DNA of 9,942 nt from Bacteroidota bacterium (GTDB taxonomy: Bacteria; Bacteroidota; Bacteroidia; B-17B0; Aurantibacillaceae): positions 1 through 9,942 of the forward strand of contig JANYBY010000050.1 in the NCBI GenBank assembly GCA_025360565.1, in the 5' to 3' direction. Under the pieces are notes generated by a model. That model did not search any database, was not told the DNA's origin, and saw nothing but the letters and a program-made list of their open reading frames with translations. Of this stretch, positions 1 to 6,584 are shown piece by piece. The first letter of the stretch is position 1. The number at the start of each line of letters is the position of its first letter. The position numbers and the translations under genes were made by a program.

Positions 1-2
1 CT

Positions 3-1250
3 CTTACAAGTAACGGAAGTTCTGATATATTTATTGTGAAGTATGACGCCAATGGAAATGTTATCTGGGCGAAAAGTGTAGGTGGTTCTGGAACAGATGT
101 TGGTTTTTCGGTAAGCACAGATGCGATCAGTAATTCATATTTAACAGGCTATTTTACCAGTCCCACAATGGCCTTCGGTTCTTTTACACTTAGCAGCAGT
201 GGATTCAGAACTGCATTTCTTGCCAAATACGATGCTAACGGAAATGTACTTTGGGCAAAAAAAGCTAATAGTGCGGGTGGCACTTCAGTTAGTACTGATG
301 CAGTAGGTAACACTTGCATTACCGGATACTTTGTTGGATCAACCTCTTTCGGTACTTATACATTGAATGCTTCAGGGTATAATGTATTTATAGCAAAATA
401 TGACCCAAATGGCAACGAGATTTGGGCAAAAAATCCGATTGGTTCACCGGCCTTTGGTAATTCTATTAGCATGGATACTTCCGGGGATTCTTATGTAACA
501 GGTGAGTTTATTTCTTCAACTATTGCGTTTGGTTCCAATACCCTTACCAATATTGGAGCTGGAAATGTATTTCTTACGAAGTATGATGTTAATGGTAATG
601 TAATTTGGGCGAAATGTGGGATTAGTGCTGATTATTTATCGGGCAGTTCTGTTGCCAAAGTAACAAATTTAGGTGCTGTCTTTTTAAGTGGGACTTATAG
701 CAATACTGCAACTTTTGGAACATATACTCTAACTGCTCCTCTTAGCTCAACTGTAAATATATTCATCGTCAAGTTCGATTTAAATGGCAATGTGCTTTGC
801 GCTTCGTCCCTTGCCAATAATGGAGACTACCATCAGGTCTCTAATGTTGGAAACAACGGGATAACCGCTGACAAATTTGGAAACGCATATATTACTGGGG
901 ACTTTGCCACCAATCCTTTTATTGTCGGCAGCAACACGCTTTCATTAAGTGGGGGGCAAAATATTTTTGTTTCCAAATTCTCATGTAATAGTGTTGGTAT
1001 AAATGAAAATACAAGGGATATAGCTCTGAAACTGTTTCCTAATCCAGTTCAAAATAAACTTACATTAGAATCAAGTCAATACAATTTAAATAAAATAAGC
1101 ATTTCAAATTATTTGGGGCAAATTGTACATGTTTTAAATGATCCATTACCAAAACAGGAAATTGATTTAAGTTTTTTTCCGAGTGGTATTTATTATCTGA
1201 AAGCGGAAAATAAGGAAGGGCAAAGAGTTTTTAAGATTTTAAAAGAATAA
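3..1250 (+). CDS. Secreted SBBP beta-propeller repeat protein with T9SS C-terminal sorting domain (5'-truncated)
   Basis: The reading frame is open from the left edge at base 3, so the GTG at 36 is not the real start; 415 residues are visible and the N-terminus and signal peptide lie outside. Six copies of a ~58-67-residue repeat are visible, beginning near nt 24, 210, 382, 563, 756 and 958. Each has the pattern [DN]-[IV]-F-[IL]-x-K-[YF]-D-x-N-G-N-V-x-W-A-K, then a D-x-x-G-N-x-Y-x-T-G-x-F strand and an F-G-x-x-T-L strand. This is the pattern of SBBP beta-propeller repeats; the last copy is degenerate. From about nt 1000 the protein changes to a type A sorting domain: LFPNPVQNKLTLES, a central YLGQIV strand, then GIYYLKAENKEGQRVFKILKE at the C-terminus. 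In Bacteroidota this domain directs outer-membrane passage by T9SS and usually cell-surface attachment. The inferred role is a surface or secreted protein with no recognisable enzyme domain in the visible part. It is convergent with the RAYT gene. Confidence 0.9.
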   Translation, partial: LTSNGSSDIFIVKYDANGNVIWAKSVGGSGTDVGFSVSTDAISNSYLTGYFTSPTMAFGSFTLSSSGFRTAFLAKYDANGNVLWAKKANSAGGTSVSTDAVGNTCITGYFVGSTSFGTYTLNASGYNVFIAKYDPNGNEIWAKNPIGSPAFGNSISMDTSGDSYVTGEFISSTIAFGSNTLTNIGAGNVFLTKYDVNGNVIWAKCGISADYLSGSSVAKVTNLGAVFLSGTYSNTATFGTYTLTAPLSSTVNIFIVKFDLNGNVLCASSLANNGDYHQVSNVGNNGITADKFGNAYITGDFATNPFIVGSNTLSLSGGQNIFVSKFSCNSVGINENTRDIALKLFPNPVQNKLTLESSQYNLNKISISNYLGQIVHVLNDPLPKQEIDLSFFPSGIYYLKAENKEGQRVFKILKE

Positions 1251-1291
1251 TTTTGCCGTTACCTACGAGTACAACCATACGTCCCCATGCT

Positions 1292-1313
1292 GGTCGGGAC
1301 ATCCGTCCCGACC
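1292..1313. repeat. REP-like hairpin H1, left end of the RAYT element
   Basis: Perfect 9-bp inverted repeat, arms GGTCGGGAC and GTCCCGACC around loop ATCC. It lies 41 bp after the stop of the T9SS protein gene and 42 bp beyond the stop of the convergent RAYT gene. Besides being a likely RAYT substrate, it could end transcripts from both sides, although no T-run follows it. Confidence 0.85.
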
Positions 1314-1355
1314 TCTTCATCCGACCGCTTATTAAACTAAACATCCTTTGAAAGA

Positions 1356-1904
1356 TCAAGTAATTTTTATTACATCGAGAAGATTATCCATATCCGCATA
1401 ATTTCTGGCTGAACTAAACATATATTCCCAGGGATGTTGTACCAATAATTCTTCAACCGGATTATTATGGATGTAATCGAGTTTTTGTTTGGTAAATCGG
1501 GGCGAATACAATTCCACCGGGTGATACCCATCTTGCCAAAATTTGTAGTCGCCCGATTTCGGATTATCATCTGCGGCTTTCCTGAAACTCTTTAATAACC
1601 ATTCCCTGCGGCTTTCAGGTTCATCTTTGATCTGCTGAATGATGGTTTTGGATGTATGTCTTTTGAAATCCCGGATAATATCTGACAAAATATATCCTTG
1701 AGCAGCCCTAACAATTAAATGTAAATGGCTTGGCATAAAGCACCATGCAAAAATTTCAAGTCCTTTCTCTTTCTGACAAAACTTTAAAGAATCGATTAAA
1801 GTTAGTTTATGATTTTTTCGTATAAAAACATCTATCCAATCAACAACAGTAATTGTTATAAAATAAGGTCGATCATTATCGTAAATTCTATAATGGAATC
1901 CCAT
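1356..1904 (-). CDS. REP-associated tyrosine transposase (Y1/HUH family)
   Basis: A 182-residue protein of the IS200-like Y1_Tnp superfamily (RAYT, TnpA_REP-like). These are single-strand DNA nucleases that cut and rejoin at hairpins through a 5'-phosphotyrosine link. Visible family marks are the N-terminal FITITVVDW strand (res 15-23), the metal-binding HUH core in FMPSHLHLIV (His60 and His62), and the motif DYIHNNPV, where Tyr144 is the likely nucleophile. A tail motif HPWEYMFSSARNY (res 157-169) is also typical of the family. Length is normal for RAYTs and there is no frameshift, so it may be active. ATG at 1902-1904 is the only start that keeps the conserved N-terminus, and no Shine-Dalgarno is seen. 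The gene lies between inverted REP hairpins, its probable substrates. The last 12 codons (stop included) recur at 2135-2170 in the deleted copy, with one amino-acid change (Asp to Gly). Confidence 0.9.
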   Translation of the reverse strand: MGFHYRIYDNDRPYFITITVVDWIDVFIRKNHKLTLIDSLKFCQKEKGLEIFAWCFMPSHLHLIVRAAQGYILSDIIRDFKRHTSKTIIQQIKDEPESRREWLLKSFRKAADDNPKSGDYKFWQDGYHPVELYSPRFTKQKLDYIHNNPVEELLVQHPWEYMFSSARNYADMDNLLDVIKIT

Positions 1905-1911
1905 GGCACTA

Positions 1912-1919
1912 CAAATTTA
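1912..1919 (-). promoter_or_regulatory. Candidate -7 element of the RAYT gene
   Basis: On the minus strand this reads TAAATTTG, a full match to the Bacteroidota -7 consensus TAnnTTTG. It ends 7 nt before the RAYT ATG, so a transcript would be almost leaderless. No TTG-type -33 element is seen at the usual ~19-21 bp spacing, so this is weak support only. Confidence 0.3.
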
Positions 1920-1983
1920 AAAGCCTTTCATCAAAATGGTGGCTATATTTTATAGCAATTTGATTTTTTTATGCGATATAGAG

Positions 1984-2006
1984 GTCGGAATGTATATTCT
2001 ACCGAC
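1984..2006. repeat. Degenerate REP-like hairpin
   Basis: GTCGG (1984-1988) pairs with CCGAC (2002-2006), with an inner AT-rich pairing GAAT/ATTC around GTAT. The outer bases resemble the reverse complement of H1 (both start GAGGTCGG) but the core has drifted. It probably is an eroded REP next to hairpin H2, making a paired (BIME-like) arrangement at the 5' side of the RAYT gene. Confidence 0.45.
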
Positions 2007-2010
2007 AGAC

Positions 2011-2039
2011 GTTCGGGACGAATGTCCCGACCAGCACTA
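2011..2039. repeat. REP-like hairpin H2, right end of the RAYT element
   Basis: 7-bp arms TCGGGAC (2013-2019) and GTCCCGA (2024-2030) around loop GAAT. On the minus strand it carries the same GCTGG flank as H1, so it is an inverted partner of H1. The 29-bp unit 2011-2039 recurs at 2325-2353 with one mismatch. Confidence 0.8.
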
Positions 2040-2134
2040 AAGAAAAAATTACCCGAACTTACTCCAAGCTGGTCGGGACATCCGTCCCGACCTCTTCATC
2101 CGGCCGCTTATTAAACTAAACATCCTTTGAAAAA

Positions 2135-2170
2135 TCAAGTAATTTTTATTACATCGAGAAGATTACCCAT
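2135..2170 (-). pseudogene. 12-codon remnant of a RAYT gene 3' end
   Basis: The minus strand reads M-G-N-L-L-D-V-I-K-I-T-stop, against M-D-N-L-L-D-V-I-K-I-T-stop at the end of the intact gene (1356-1391). It lies inside the deleted element copy and is non-functional as a gene. Confidence 0.8.
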
Positions 2171-2198
2171 GCTGATCGGGACGAATGTCCCGACCAGC
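2171..2198. repeat. REP-like hairpin H4 with extended 12-bp arms
   Basis: Arms at 2171-2182 and 2187-2198 pair over 12 positions with a single A-C mismatch around loop GAAT. The left flank (CCCATGCTG) is that of H1 and the right flank (CCAGCAC plus tail) is that of H2, so this hairpin looks like a fusion of a left-end and a right-end REP. Confidence 0.75.
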
Positions 2199-2235
2199 AC
2201 TAAAGAAAAAATTACCCGAACTTACTGCCATTATT

Positions 2236-2304
2236 GTCACTTCGAGTAACCCGATAGCTCTCGGGACGACAATGGGAGAATCGTATCGAGAAGTGATTGA
2301 CACG
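2236..2304. repeat. Composite inverted repeat, CACTTC/GAAGTG outer and CCCGA/TCGGG inner arms
   Basis: Outer arms CACTTC (2238-2243) and GAAGTG (2290-2295) enclose an inner hairpin CCCGA (2250-2254)/TCGGG (2261-2265). It is of a different sequence class from the GGTCGGGAC hairpins and has no coding sense. From memory, similar CACTTCGAG...GAAGTG repeats are common between genes in Bacteroidota, but this was not checked. Confidence 0.5.
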
Positions 2305-2324
2305 GAATGAATATTATCAACAAG

Positions 2325-2353
2325 GTTCGGGACGAATGTCCCGACCAACACTA
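2325..2353. repeat. REP-like hairpin H6
   Basis: 7-bp arms TCGGGAC (2327-2333) and GTCCCGA (2338-2344) with loop GAAT. The 29-bp unit is identical to 2011-2039 but for one base. Its last three bases (CTA) form, on the minus strand, the TAG stop of the SpoIIE-like relic. Confidence 0.8.
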
Positions 2354-2386
2354 GATCCTCACTCCCACCACCGCCACATCATCCAT
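2351..2386 (-). pseudogene. Relic of a second SpoIIE-phosphatase C-terminus
   Basis: The minus strand reads M-D-D-V-A-V-V-G-V-R-I-stop. The ten residues DDVAVVGVRI are exactly the last ten of the intact SpoIIE protein that ends 75 bp away (2429-5929), in the same frame, but nine of the ten codons differ synonymously. This is therefore not a recent copy of the adjacent end. It is the tail of a diverged SpoIIE paralogue, whose catalytic Asp pair lies in this motif. The relic is bounded by hairpin H7 on its 5' side and H6 on its 3' side, which suggests REP-mediated rearrangement. The catalytic domain upstream is absent, so it has no function as a gene. Confidence 0.7.
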
Positions 2387-2412
2387 CCCGAGTCCGCCCC
2401 GGCGGATCGGGA
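2386..2412. repeat. REP-like hairpin H7 (GC-rich)
   Basis: Outer arms TCCCGA (2386-2391)/TCGGGA (2407-2412) and inner arms TCCGCC (2393-2398)/GGCGGA (2401-2406) give a 12-bp stem with one bulged G (2392). It lies 16 bp beyond the stop of the SpoIIE sensor gene on its downstream side, so it may also limit read-through of that transcript. Confidence 0.7.
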
Positions 2413-2428
2413 TTTCCTTCTTTCACAA

Positions 2429-5400
2429 TTAAATTCTAACGCCTACTACAGCAACATCGTCAACCTGTTCAAAACCGCCAACCCAATTTTTAAAAGTGGT
2501 TTCTAAAATTTGTCTTTGTTCTTGCATTGGTAAATGTGCATTGGCCTGTAAAAGAATTTTTAAATTCTTTATCATGAATTTTTTTCCTTTTTCGCCGCCA
2601 AATTGGTCAGGGTAACCATCGGTTAAAGCATACACCACATCGCCTTGCATAACATCAAGGGTTTTTAAAGTAAATGGCACTTTATCTTTATCGTGTTTGC
2701 CCACCGGCATTTTATCGGGTTTAATTTCAATGATCTCTTTTCCCCTTACTATCCAAACCGGATTGTTGGCATTTGCAATTTGCAATTGTTTATTTTTAAA
2801 ATCGAAACAAATTAAACTGCAATCCATCCCATCTTTTCCGCCTTCGGCACTTCCGTCTCTTTTTAAACGTTCAATAATTGTTTTACGTGTATGGTTTAAA
2901 ATATCTGCCGGGTCTAAATGGTGCTCGGTAGCTTTTTCTAAACTGGTAATGTTCAATAAACTCATAATGGCTCCGGGCACGCCATGCCCTGTACTATCAG
3001 CTGTAGCAAATGCAAAATTACCGTTGCTTAATTGGCTGGCCCAGTAAAAATCGCCGCTTACAACATCTTTAGGCTGAAAGAATACAAAGTAATCTTTAAA
3101 GTTTTGGTTCAGCAATTCGGTAGTAGCCAAAAATGTTCTTTGGATCCTTTCGGCGTAATTTATACTGTCGGTTATTTCGCGGTGTTTTTCTTCAATTATC
3201 TTTTGCTGACGTTTTGATTCGGTAATATCGCTGTCGATGATAATGATCTTACGCAAGTTTGAATTTTCATCGTAGATCGGGGTAAGTGTTGACGCTTCCC
3301 AAACTTTATTATCCGGATCTTTATCGTTAAACGATTCGTAATTAACCGATTTTCTGTTCGCAACCGCATCCTCAACAATGGACTTTATCTCAGGGTTATT
3401 GCTGGAAGTAAAAATATTCAGCTTTTGGGCTAAGATCTCTTTTAAAGTAATTCTATTTAGTTTCTGAAAACTTTCGTTCACATATTCAATATCACCATTC
3501 GGACTTAAGATCACCACCACGTTATCGGTTTTACTGGCAACGATCGAGAGTTGTTCTAATTCCTTATTTGCTTCGGCAATTATTTCCGATTGTTTTTCAA
3601 TTTCGCTGGTGCGTTGCGCTACTTTTTCTTCCAATATTAAGTTTTCCTTTTTAAGGGCTTTTATTCTCCATTTAATGAACCAGTAAACAGATAAACCAAC
3701 CACTAATACCAAAATTATCCAGAACAAAGGTCTTTTCCATATTGGCAATGCCACCGAAAATTTAAATTCTACAGGGTCGCTCCAAACATCTTCATCGTTC
3801 TTTGACTGAACAATAAAAACATATTCGCCCGCATCGAGGTTATTATAGTTAACCATTTTGGCAAATGAGCTTGTTTCCCAATCGGTATTTAAGCCCTTGA
3901 GCATATAACGATAAAGTAATTTTTCGGGATTTTTTGTCCAGATGCCACTAAACTCTATCGATAAATTATTTTGGTTATGCGTTAAATTATGGCTTGAGTC
4001 TTGAGAACTCGTTTTATAGTTTACAAGTAATTTAGTTATTAGCGCAATAGGTTTTATTTTATCTGAATGCTCGGGCTTTATACGATAAGACAAAATACCA
4101 ATATTAAGGGCCGAGTACAAAGTTCCATCTTTAATATATACCGAATTTAAATTCGGTTCAAGGTCTCCCTCCAAAATATCGTAATAACTTACCTGCGAGG
4201 TAGCAATATCTATTTTATCAATTCCTTTTGAGTGGATAAGATACATGGTACCATTATACTCTATAATTTGCTGCGGGGCCTCATCTCTTAAACCCGATTT
4301 TGCTTTAAAGGAGGTTAAGGTTTTGCCGCTGTATTTTATTACACCGTCTAAATTAGTAACGCCCCAAATATTGCCCTTACTGTCTTTTACCAAAGAATAA
4401 ATGGTGGTGGAGGTTAATTTTAGCGATTTGTTTAAACTTTGAAATTTTTCGTTTACCAGTTTTTCTAATCCTCCGCCATCGCTGGCAACATACAATTCAT
4501 TGTTATCGGTAATTAATGTACTATATATGTAATCGCTTTTTAAACCGTTAGCTTCGGTATAGTTTTTTAATACGGTGAGTTTCTCTCCCTCTAACTGACA
4601 AATAATTAATCCGCCGCCGAGGGTTGAAACATATATTTTATCCTTATCAATAAAAATATTCGAAATATTATCGTTTGTAAGCGGACTGTTCTTGGTTGTA
4701 AAATTGAGCAGTTTTCCGTCCTTCATCACAATTAACCCGCTTATATAAGTGCCAAAATAAAGCGCATCGTTTTTATCAATAGCCGAACAAGAAACGGTTG
4801 CTTTAGGGAAATTTGAGGGTACACTTACCGAAAAATTATAACTTTCGTTCTTATTCAATTTAATAATGCCCGCCGAGGTGCCGGCCCAAAGTGTTTGATC
4901 GTTATCGCAAATAATGGATAAGATCTTTTCGTCCGGAAGGCCTTTTGCCGAATTAATGATCTCAAAACGTTTTTCAATAATTTGATGTGCGCCAACATCC
5001 GACGTTAGCCAAATAGCGTTTGACTGATCAATAAAAAGCTGGCTGAAGGAATTGGTTTTTAGGCCGGCCAAAAATTCGTCGGAATGCAATTGACCGTTGG
5101 TAAACAAAAACAATCCCTTTTTTTCGGTAGCAAACACAATTTCACCGTTATCAGAGATCAGGCAATTAATTACCGGCCCTTTATCCCAATTATTAAAAAA
5201 TACAATTTTATCGAATTGTTTTTTATTGATATCAAAAAAACAAACCCCCGAATCCTGCATGCCAATAACCAATTTTGAACCGGCGTATGGATGAATGCTG
5301 CGTACAATATTATCGGGCAAGCCTAATTTGGTGGAGATAATATCTAAAGATAACTTTCCCGGAAGGTTGCCAATTACGGTTATGCCCGCATCGGTACCGC

Positions 5401-5929
5401 ACCATAATTTATTATCAATGAATTTAAGTGTGTAAATAACATCGTCCGACAAACCGGTTTTTGAGGTAAGATGCCCCGCTTGTTTTCCATTCTCAAAAAT
5501 ATAAATACCGTTACCGTAAGTGGCTACAAATAGTTTGGTGCCTGCTTTATAAAAGCCGGTAATTTTAGTTTCGGGAATTTCATCTTTAAAGATTAAGGAA
5601 TCAACTTTTAAATTTTGTTTTAACCAATACACTTTTCCAAGATCTGTTCCAACCCAAACGTTGAATAAGGTATCACAATAAACTGAGGTAATTTTTGAGT
5701 TGGGCAATCCGTCTTTTTGATTAAAGACCTGAGCAGTTTTTCCGTCAAATTTTACAAGGCCATCTTTACTGCCCAGCCATATATATCCTTTTTTATCCTG
5801 TGTAATGCAATAACAAGGGGTATTCTTTTTTGGTAAAAGGTTTAAGTGATTTTTTATTACGTACTGACTGAAAAGGGAAGATGAAAAAGACAGCCATATA
5901 AGAATAACTAAACTTTTTAACCTGCTCAT
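2429..5929 (-). CDS. Propeller/Y_Y_Y transmembrane sensor with PAS and SpoIIE-type protein phosphatase
   Basis: This 1166-residue sensor joins a periplasmic ligand-sensing region to a cytoplasmic Ser/Thr phosphatase. A signal peptide (res 1-22, ending FSSSLFSQ) is followed by 14 Reg_prop-like blades up to ~res 640, each with a core like IWLGSKDGLVKF, LWCGTDAGITVI or LWAGTSAGIIKL. That number fits two seven-bladed propellers, as in hybrid two-component sensors. Next come a Y_Y_Y domain (~655-728), a membrane helix (~733-752), a coiled coil (~755-795) and a PAS domain (~793-903, ending DITESKRQQ). A linker leads to the SpoIIE/PP2C domain (~950-1166). Its metal-binding acidic residues look intact: Asp960 in SGDFYW, Asp978 in ADSTGHG, Asp1104 in LTDGYPDQ and Asp1157/1158 in VDDVAVVGV. 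There is no kinase or DNA-binding domain, so the output must be dephosphorylation of a partner, perhaps an anti-sigma antagonist (inference). The gene starts 5 bp after the YceI gene and probably shares its transcript. Confidence 0.92.
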   Translation of the reverse strand: MSRLKSLVILIWLSFSSSLFSQYVIKNHLNLLPKKNTPCYCITQDKKGYIWLGSKDGLVKFDGKTAQVFNQKDGLPNSKITSVYCDTLFNVWVGTDLGKVYWLKQNLKVDSLIFKDEIPETKITGFYKAGTKLFVATYGNGIYIFENGKQAGHLTSKTGLSDDVIYTLKFIDNKLWCGTDAGITVIGNLPGKLSLDIISTKLGLPDNIVRSIHPYAGSKLVIGMQDSGVCFFDINKKQFDKIVFFNNWDKGPVINCLISDNGEIVFATEKKGLFLFTNGQLHSDEFLAGLKTNSFSQLFIDQSNAIWLTSDVGAHQIIEKRFEIINSAKGLPDEKILSIICDNDQTLWAGTSAGIIKLNKNESYNFSVSVPSNFPKATVSCSAIDKNDALYFGTYISGLIVMKDGKLLNFTTKNSPLTNDNISNIFIDKDKIYVSTLGGGLIICQLEGEKLTVLKNYTEANGLKSDYIYSTLITDNNELYVASDGGGLEKLVNEKFQSLNKSLKLTSTTIYSLVKDSKGNIWGVTNLDGVIKYSGKTLTSFKAKSGLRDEAPQQIIEYNGTMYLIHSKGIDKIDIATSQVSYYDILEGDLEPNLNSVYIKDGTLYSALNIGILSYRIKPEHSDKIKPIALITKLLVNYKTSSQDSSHNLTHNQNNLSIEFSGIWTKNPEKLLYRYMLKGLNTDWETSSFAKMVNYNNLDAGEYVFIVQSKNDEDVWSDPVEFKFSVALPIWKRPLFWIILVLVVGLSVYWFIKWRIKALKKENLILEEKVAQRTSEIEKQSEIIAEANKELEQLSIVASKTDNVVVILSPNGDIEYVNESFQKLNRITLKEILAQKLNIFTSSNNPEIKSIVEDAVANRKSVNYESFNDKDPDNKVWEASTLTPIYDENSNLRKIIIIDSDITESKRQQKIIEEKHREITDSINYAERIQRTFLATTELLNQNFKDYFVFFQPKDVVSGDFYWASQLSNGNFAFATADSTGHGVPGAIMSLLNITSLEKATEHHLDPADILNHTRKTIIERLKRDGSAEGGKDGMDCSLICFDFKNKQLQIANANNPVWIVRGKEIIEIKPDKMPVGKHDKDKVPFTLKTLDVMQGDVVYALTDGYPDQFGGEKGKKFMIKNLKILLQANAHLPMQEQRQILETTFKNWVGGFEQVDDVAVVGVRI

Positions 5930-5934
5930 TACAA

Positions 5935-6474
5935 CTACGGCTTAAGGTTAGCTTTAAATTGTACCGAAATTACAGAAGCAATTTTTTGATTTACAATTTT
6001 TGGAATTTTAATATCGTGGTCGGTTAATGGCACATCAAAATCAGATTCAGCCTCAACTACTTTATCTTTTACCGTTATTTTTACTTTAATGATCTTTTCC
6101 TTTTCAATGCCGTGAATATTAAAAATACCTTTTGCCCTAACCGAAAAGGTTCCGTTTGCAGATGAAGAAATATCTTCAATTATTTTTCCTTTAAAAACGG
6201 CTTTTGGGTATTTGCCCGCTTCCATATAGTTCTCTAAAAAATGTTCCTTTTGTAAAGCGCTGTTAAACCCATCAAACGTTTGAATAGCTACAGAAAAAGC
6301 AACGTTTTTAGTTCCAAAATCAATTGCGCCGGCGGTTTTGTTTGATGTGGCTTTTATCATTTCTAAAGGTGCCTCTGATGTAAATTTGGTAATACCATCG
6401 GTACATTTAAAGATCTGGCTAAAACCTGCCTGAGCAATAACAGCAGTAAAAATGGTAATTAATATAGACTTCAT
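5935..6474 (-). CDS. YceI-family exported protein
   Basis: A 179-residue protein whose N-terminal ~20 residues form a signal peptide (MKSILITIFTAVIAQAGFSQ), so the mature protein is periplasmic. The rest matches the YceI-like beta-barrel (lipocalin-like) family. Features seen are an FTSEAPLEMIKATSN segment after the start, the conserved central pattern with EHFLENYMEAGKYPKAVFKG (res ~76-95), a strand FSVRAKGIFNIHGIEKEKII, then FDVPLTDHDIKIPK near the end. Characterised family members bind polyisoprenoid or other lipid-like molecules in the barrel; the ligand here is unknown. Length is normal. It is the first gene of a probable two-gene transcript with the SpoIIE sensor. The region just upstream (6475-6540) is very AT-rich and holds near-matches to the -7 element (TATATTTT, TATATTTA) but no clear -33 box. 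Confidence 0.88.
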   Translation of the reverse strand: MKSILITIFTAVIAQAGFSQIFKCTDGITKFTSEAPLEMIKATSNKTAGAIDFGTKNVAFSVAIQTFDGFNSALQKEHFLENYMEAGKYPKAVFKGKIIEDISSSANGTFSVRAKGIFNIHGIEKEKIIKVKITVKDKVVEAESDFDVPLTDHDIKIPKIVNQKIASVISVQFKANLKP

Positions 6475-6584
6475 TTAAATTAAATTTTAGTACTGTAAAT
6501 ATAATAAAATATACTATATATACGTATGGCAGATTATGTTTTTATGTGGAGTTTAGGCCTTTACTTGATCAATTTTTTTATTTG

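Larger units (their letters stand above)
1285..2063 (-). mobile_element. RAYT-containing REP element (full-length copy, 779 bp)
   Basis: The boundaries come from comparison with the adjacent short copy. Bases 1285-1391 match 2064-2170 with 4 mismatches in 107, and 2013-2063 match 2176-2226 exactly over 51 bases. This copy therefore ends at 2063 and the next begins at 2064. It carries one gene, a Y1-transposase on the minus strand. Hairpins lie near both ends in inverted orientation: 1292-1313 (loop ATCC) and 2013-2030 (loop GAAT, which is ATTC on the other strand). The outer flank at both ends reads GCTGG toward the hairpin. This is the layout of a REPtron: a RAYT gene between inverted REP hairpins. 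A degenerate hairpin at 1984-2006 sits inside the right end. No target-site duplication was recognised, so the exact ends remain an inference from the repeat. Confidence 0.7.
2064..2226 (-). mobile_element. Internally deleted (MITE-like) copy of the RAYT element, 163 bp
   Basis: It begins exactly where the full-length element ends. Its first 107 bp match 1285-1391 with 4 mismatches: hairpin H3 at 2071-2092 (same arms and loop as H1) and the last 12 RAYT codons including the TGA at 2135-2137. Its last 51 bp (2176-2226) match 2013-2063 exactly. The 616 bp between, holding most of the transposase and its promoter, are missing. It cannot code for a transposase but keeps both hairpin ends, so it could be mobilised in trans by the neighbour. 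Alternatively it is simply a tandem duplication that later lost its middle. Confidence 0.7.

Noticed and set aside
3..1250. Start at GTG 36
   Set aside because: The frame is open to the window edge and the residues before 36 belong to the same repeat, so the true start is outside.
1255..1284. Possible copy of the element's right-hand tail to the left of H1
   Set aside because: There is faint similarity to 2048-2066 (TTACC, then GTAC/TTAC and CC) but it needs gaps and is too weak to count as a repeat.
1285..2412. CRISPR array
   Set aside because: The repeats are palindromic hairpins in both orientations with irregular spacing, and the units include coding remnants; there are no uniform spacers and no cas genes.
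2163..2506. Short open frames on both strands at 2163-2351 (-) and 2297-2506 (+)
   Set aside because: They are built from REP hairpins and the reverse of the SpoIIE gene end; no family features.
2429..5929. Hybrid histidine kinase of the propeller/Y_Y_Y type
   Set aside because: No H-box, ATPase, receiver or AraC domain is present; after the PAS domain the motifs are those of the SpoIIE phosphatase.
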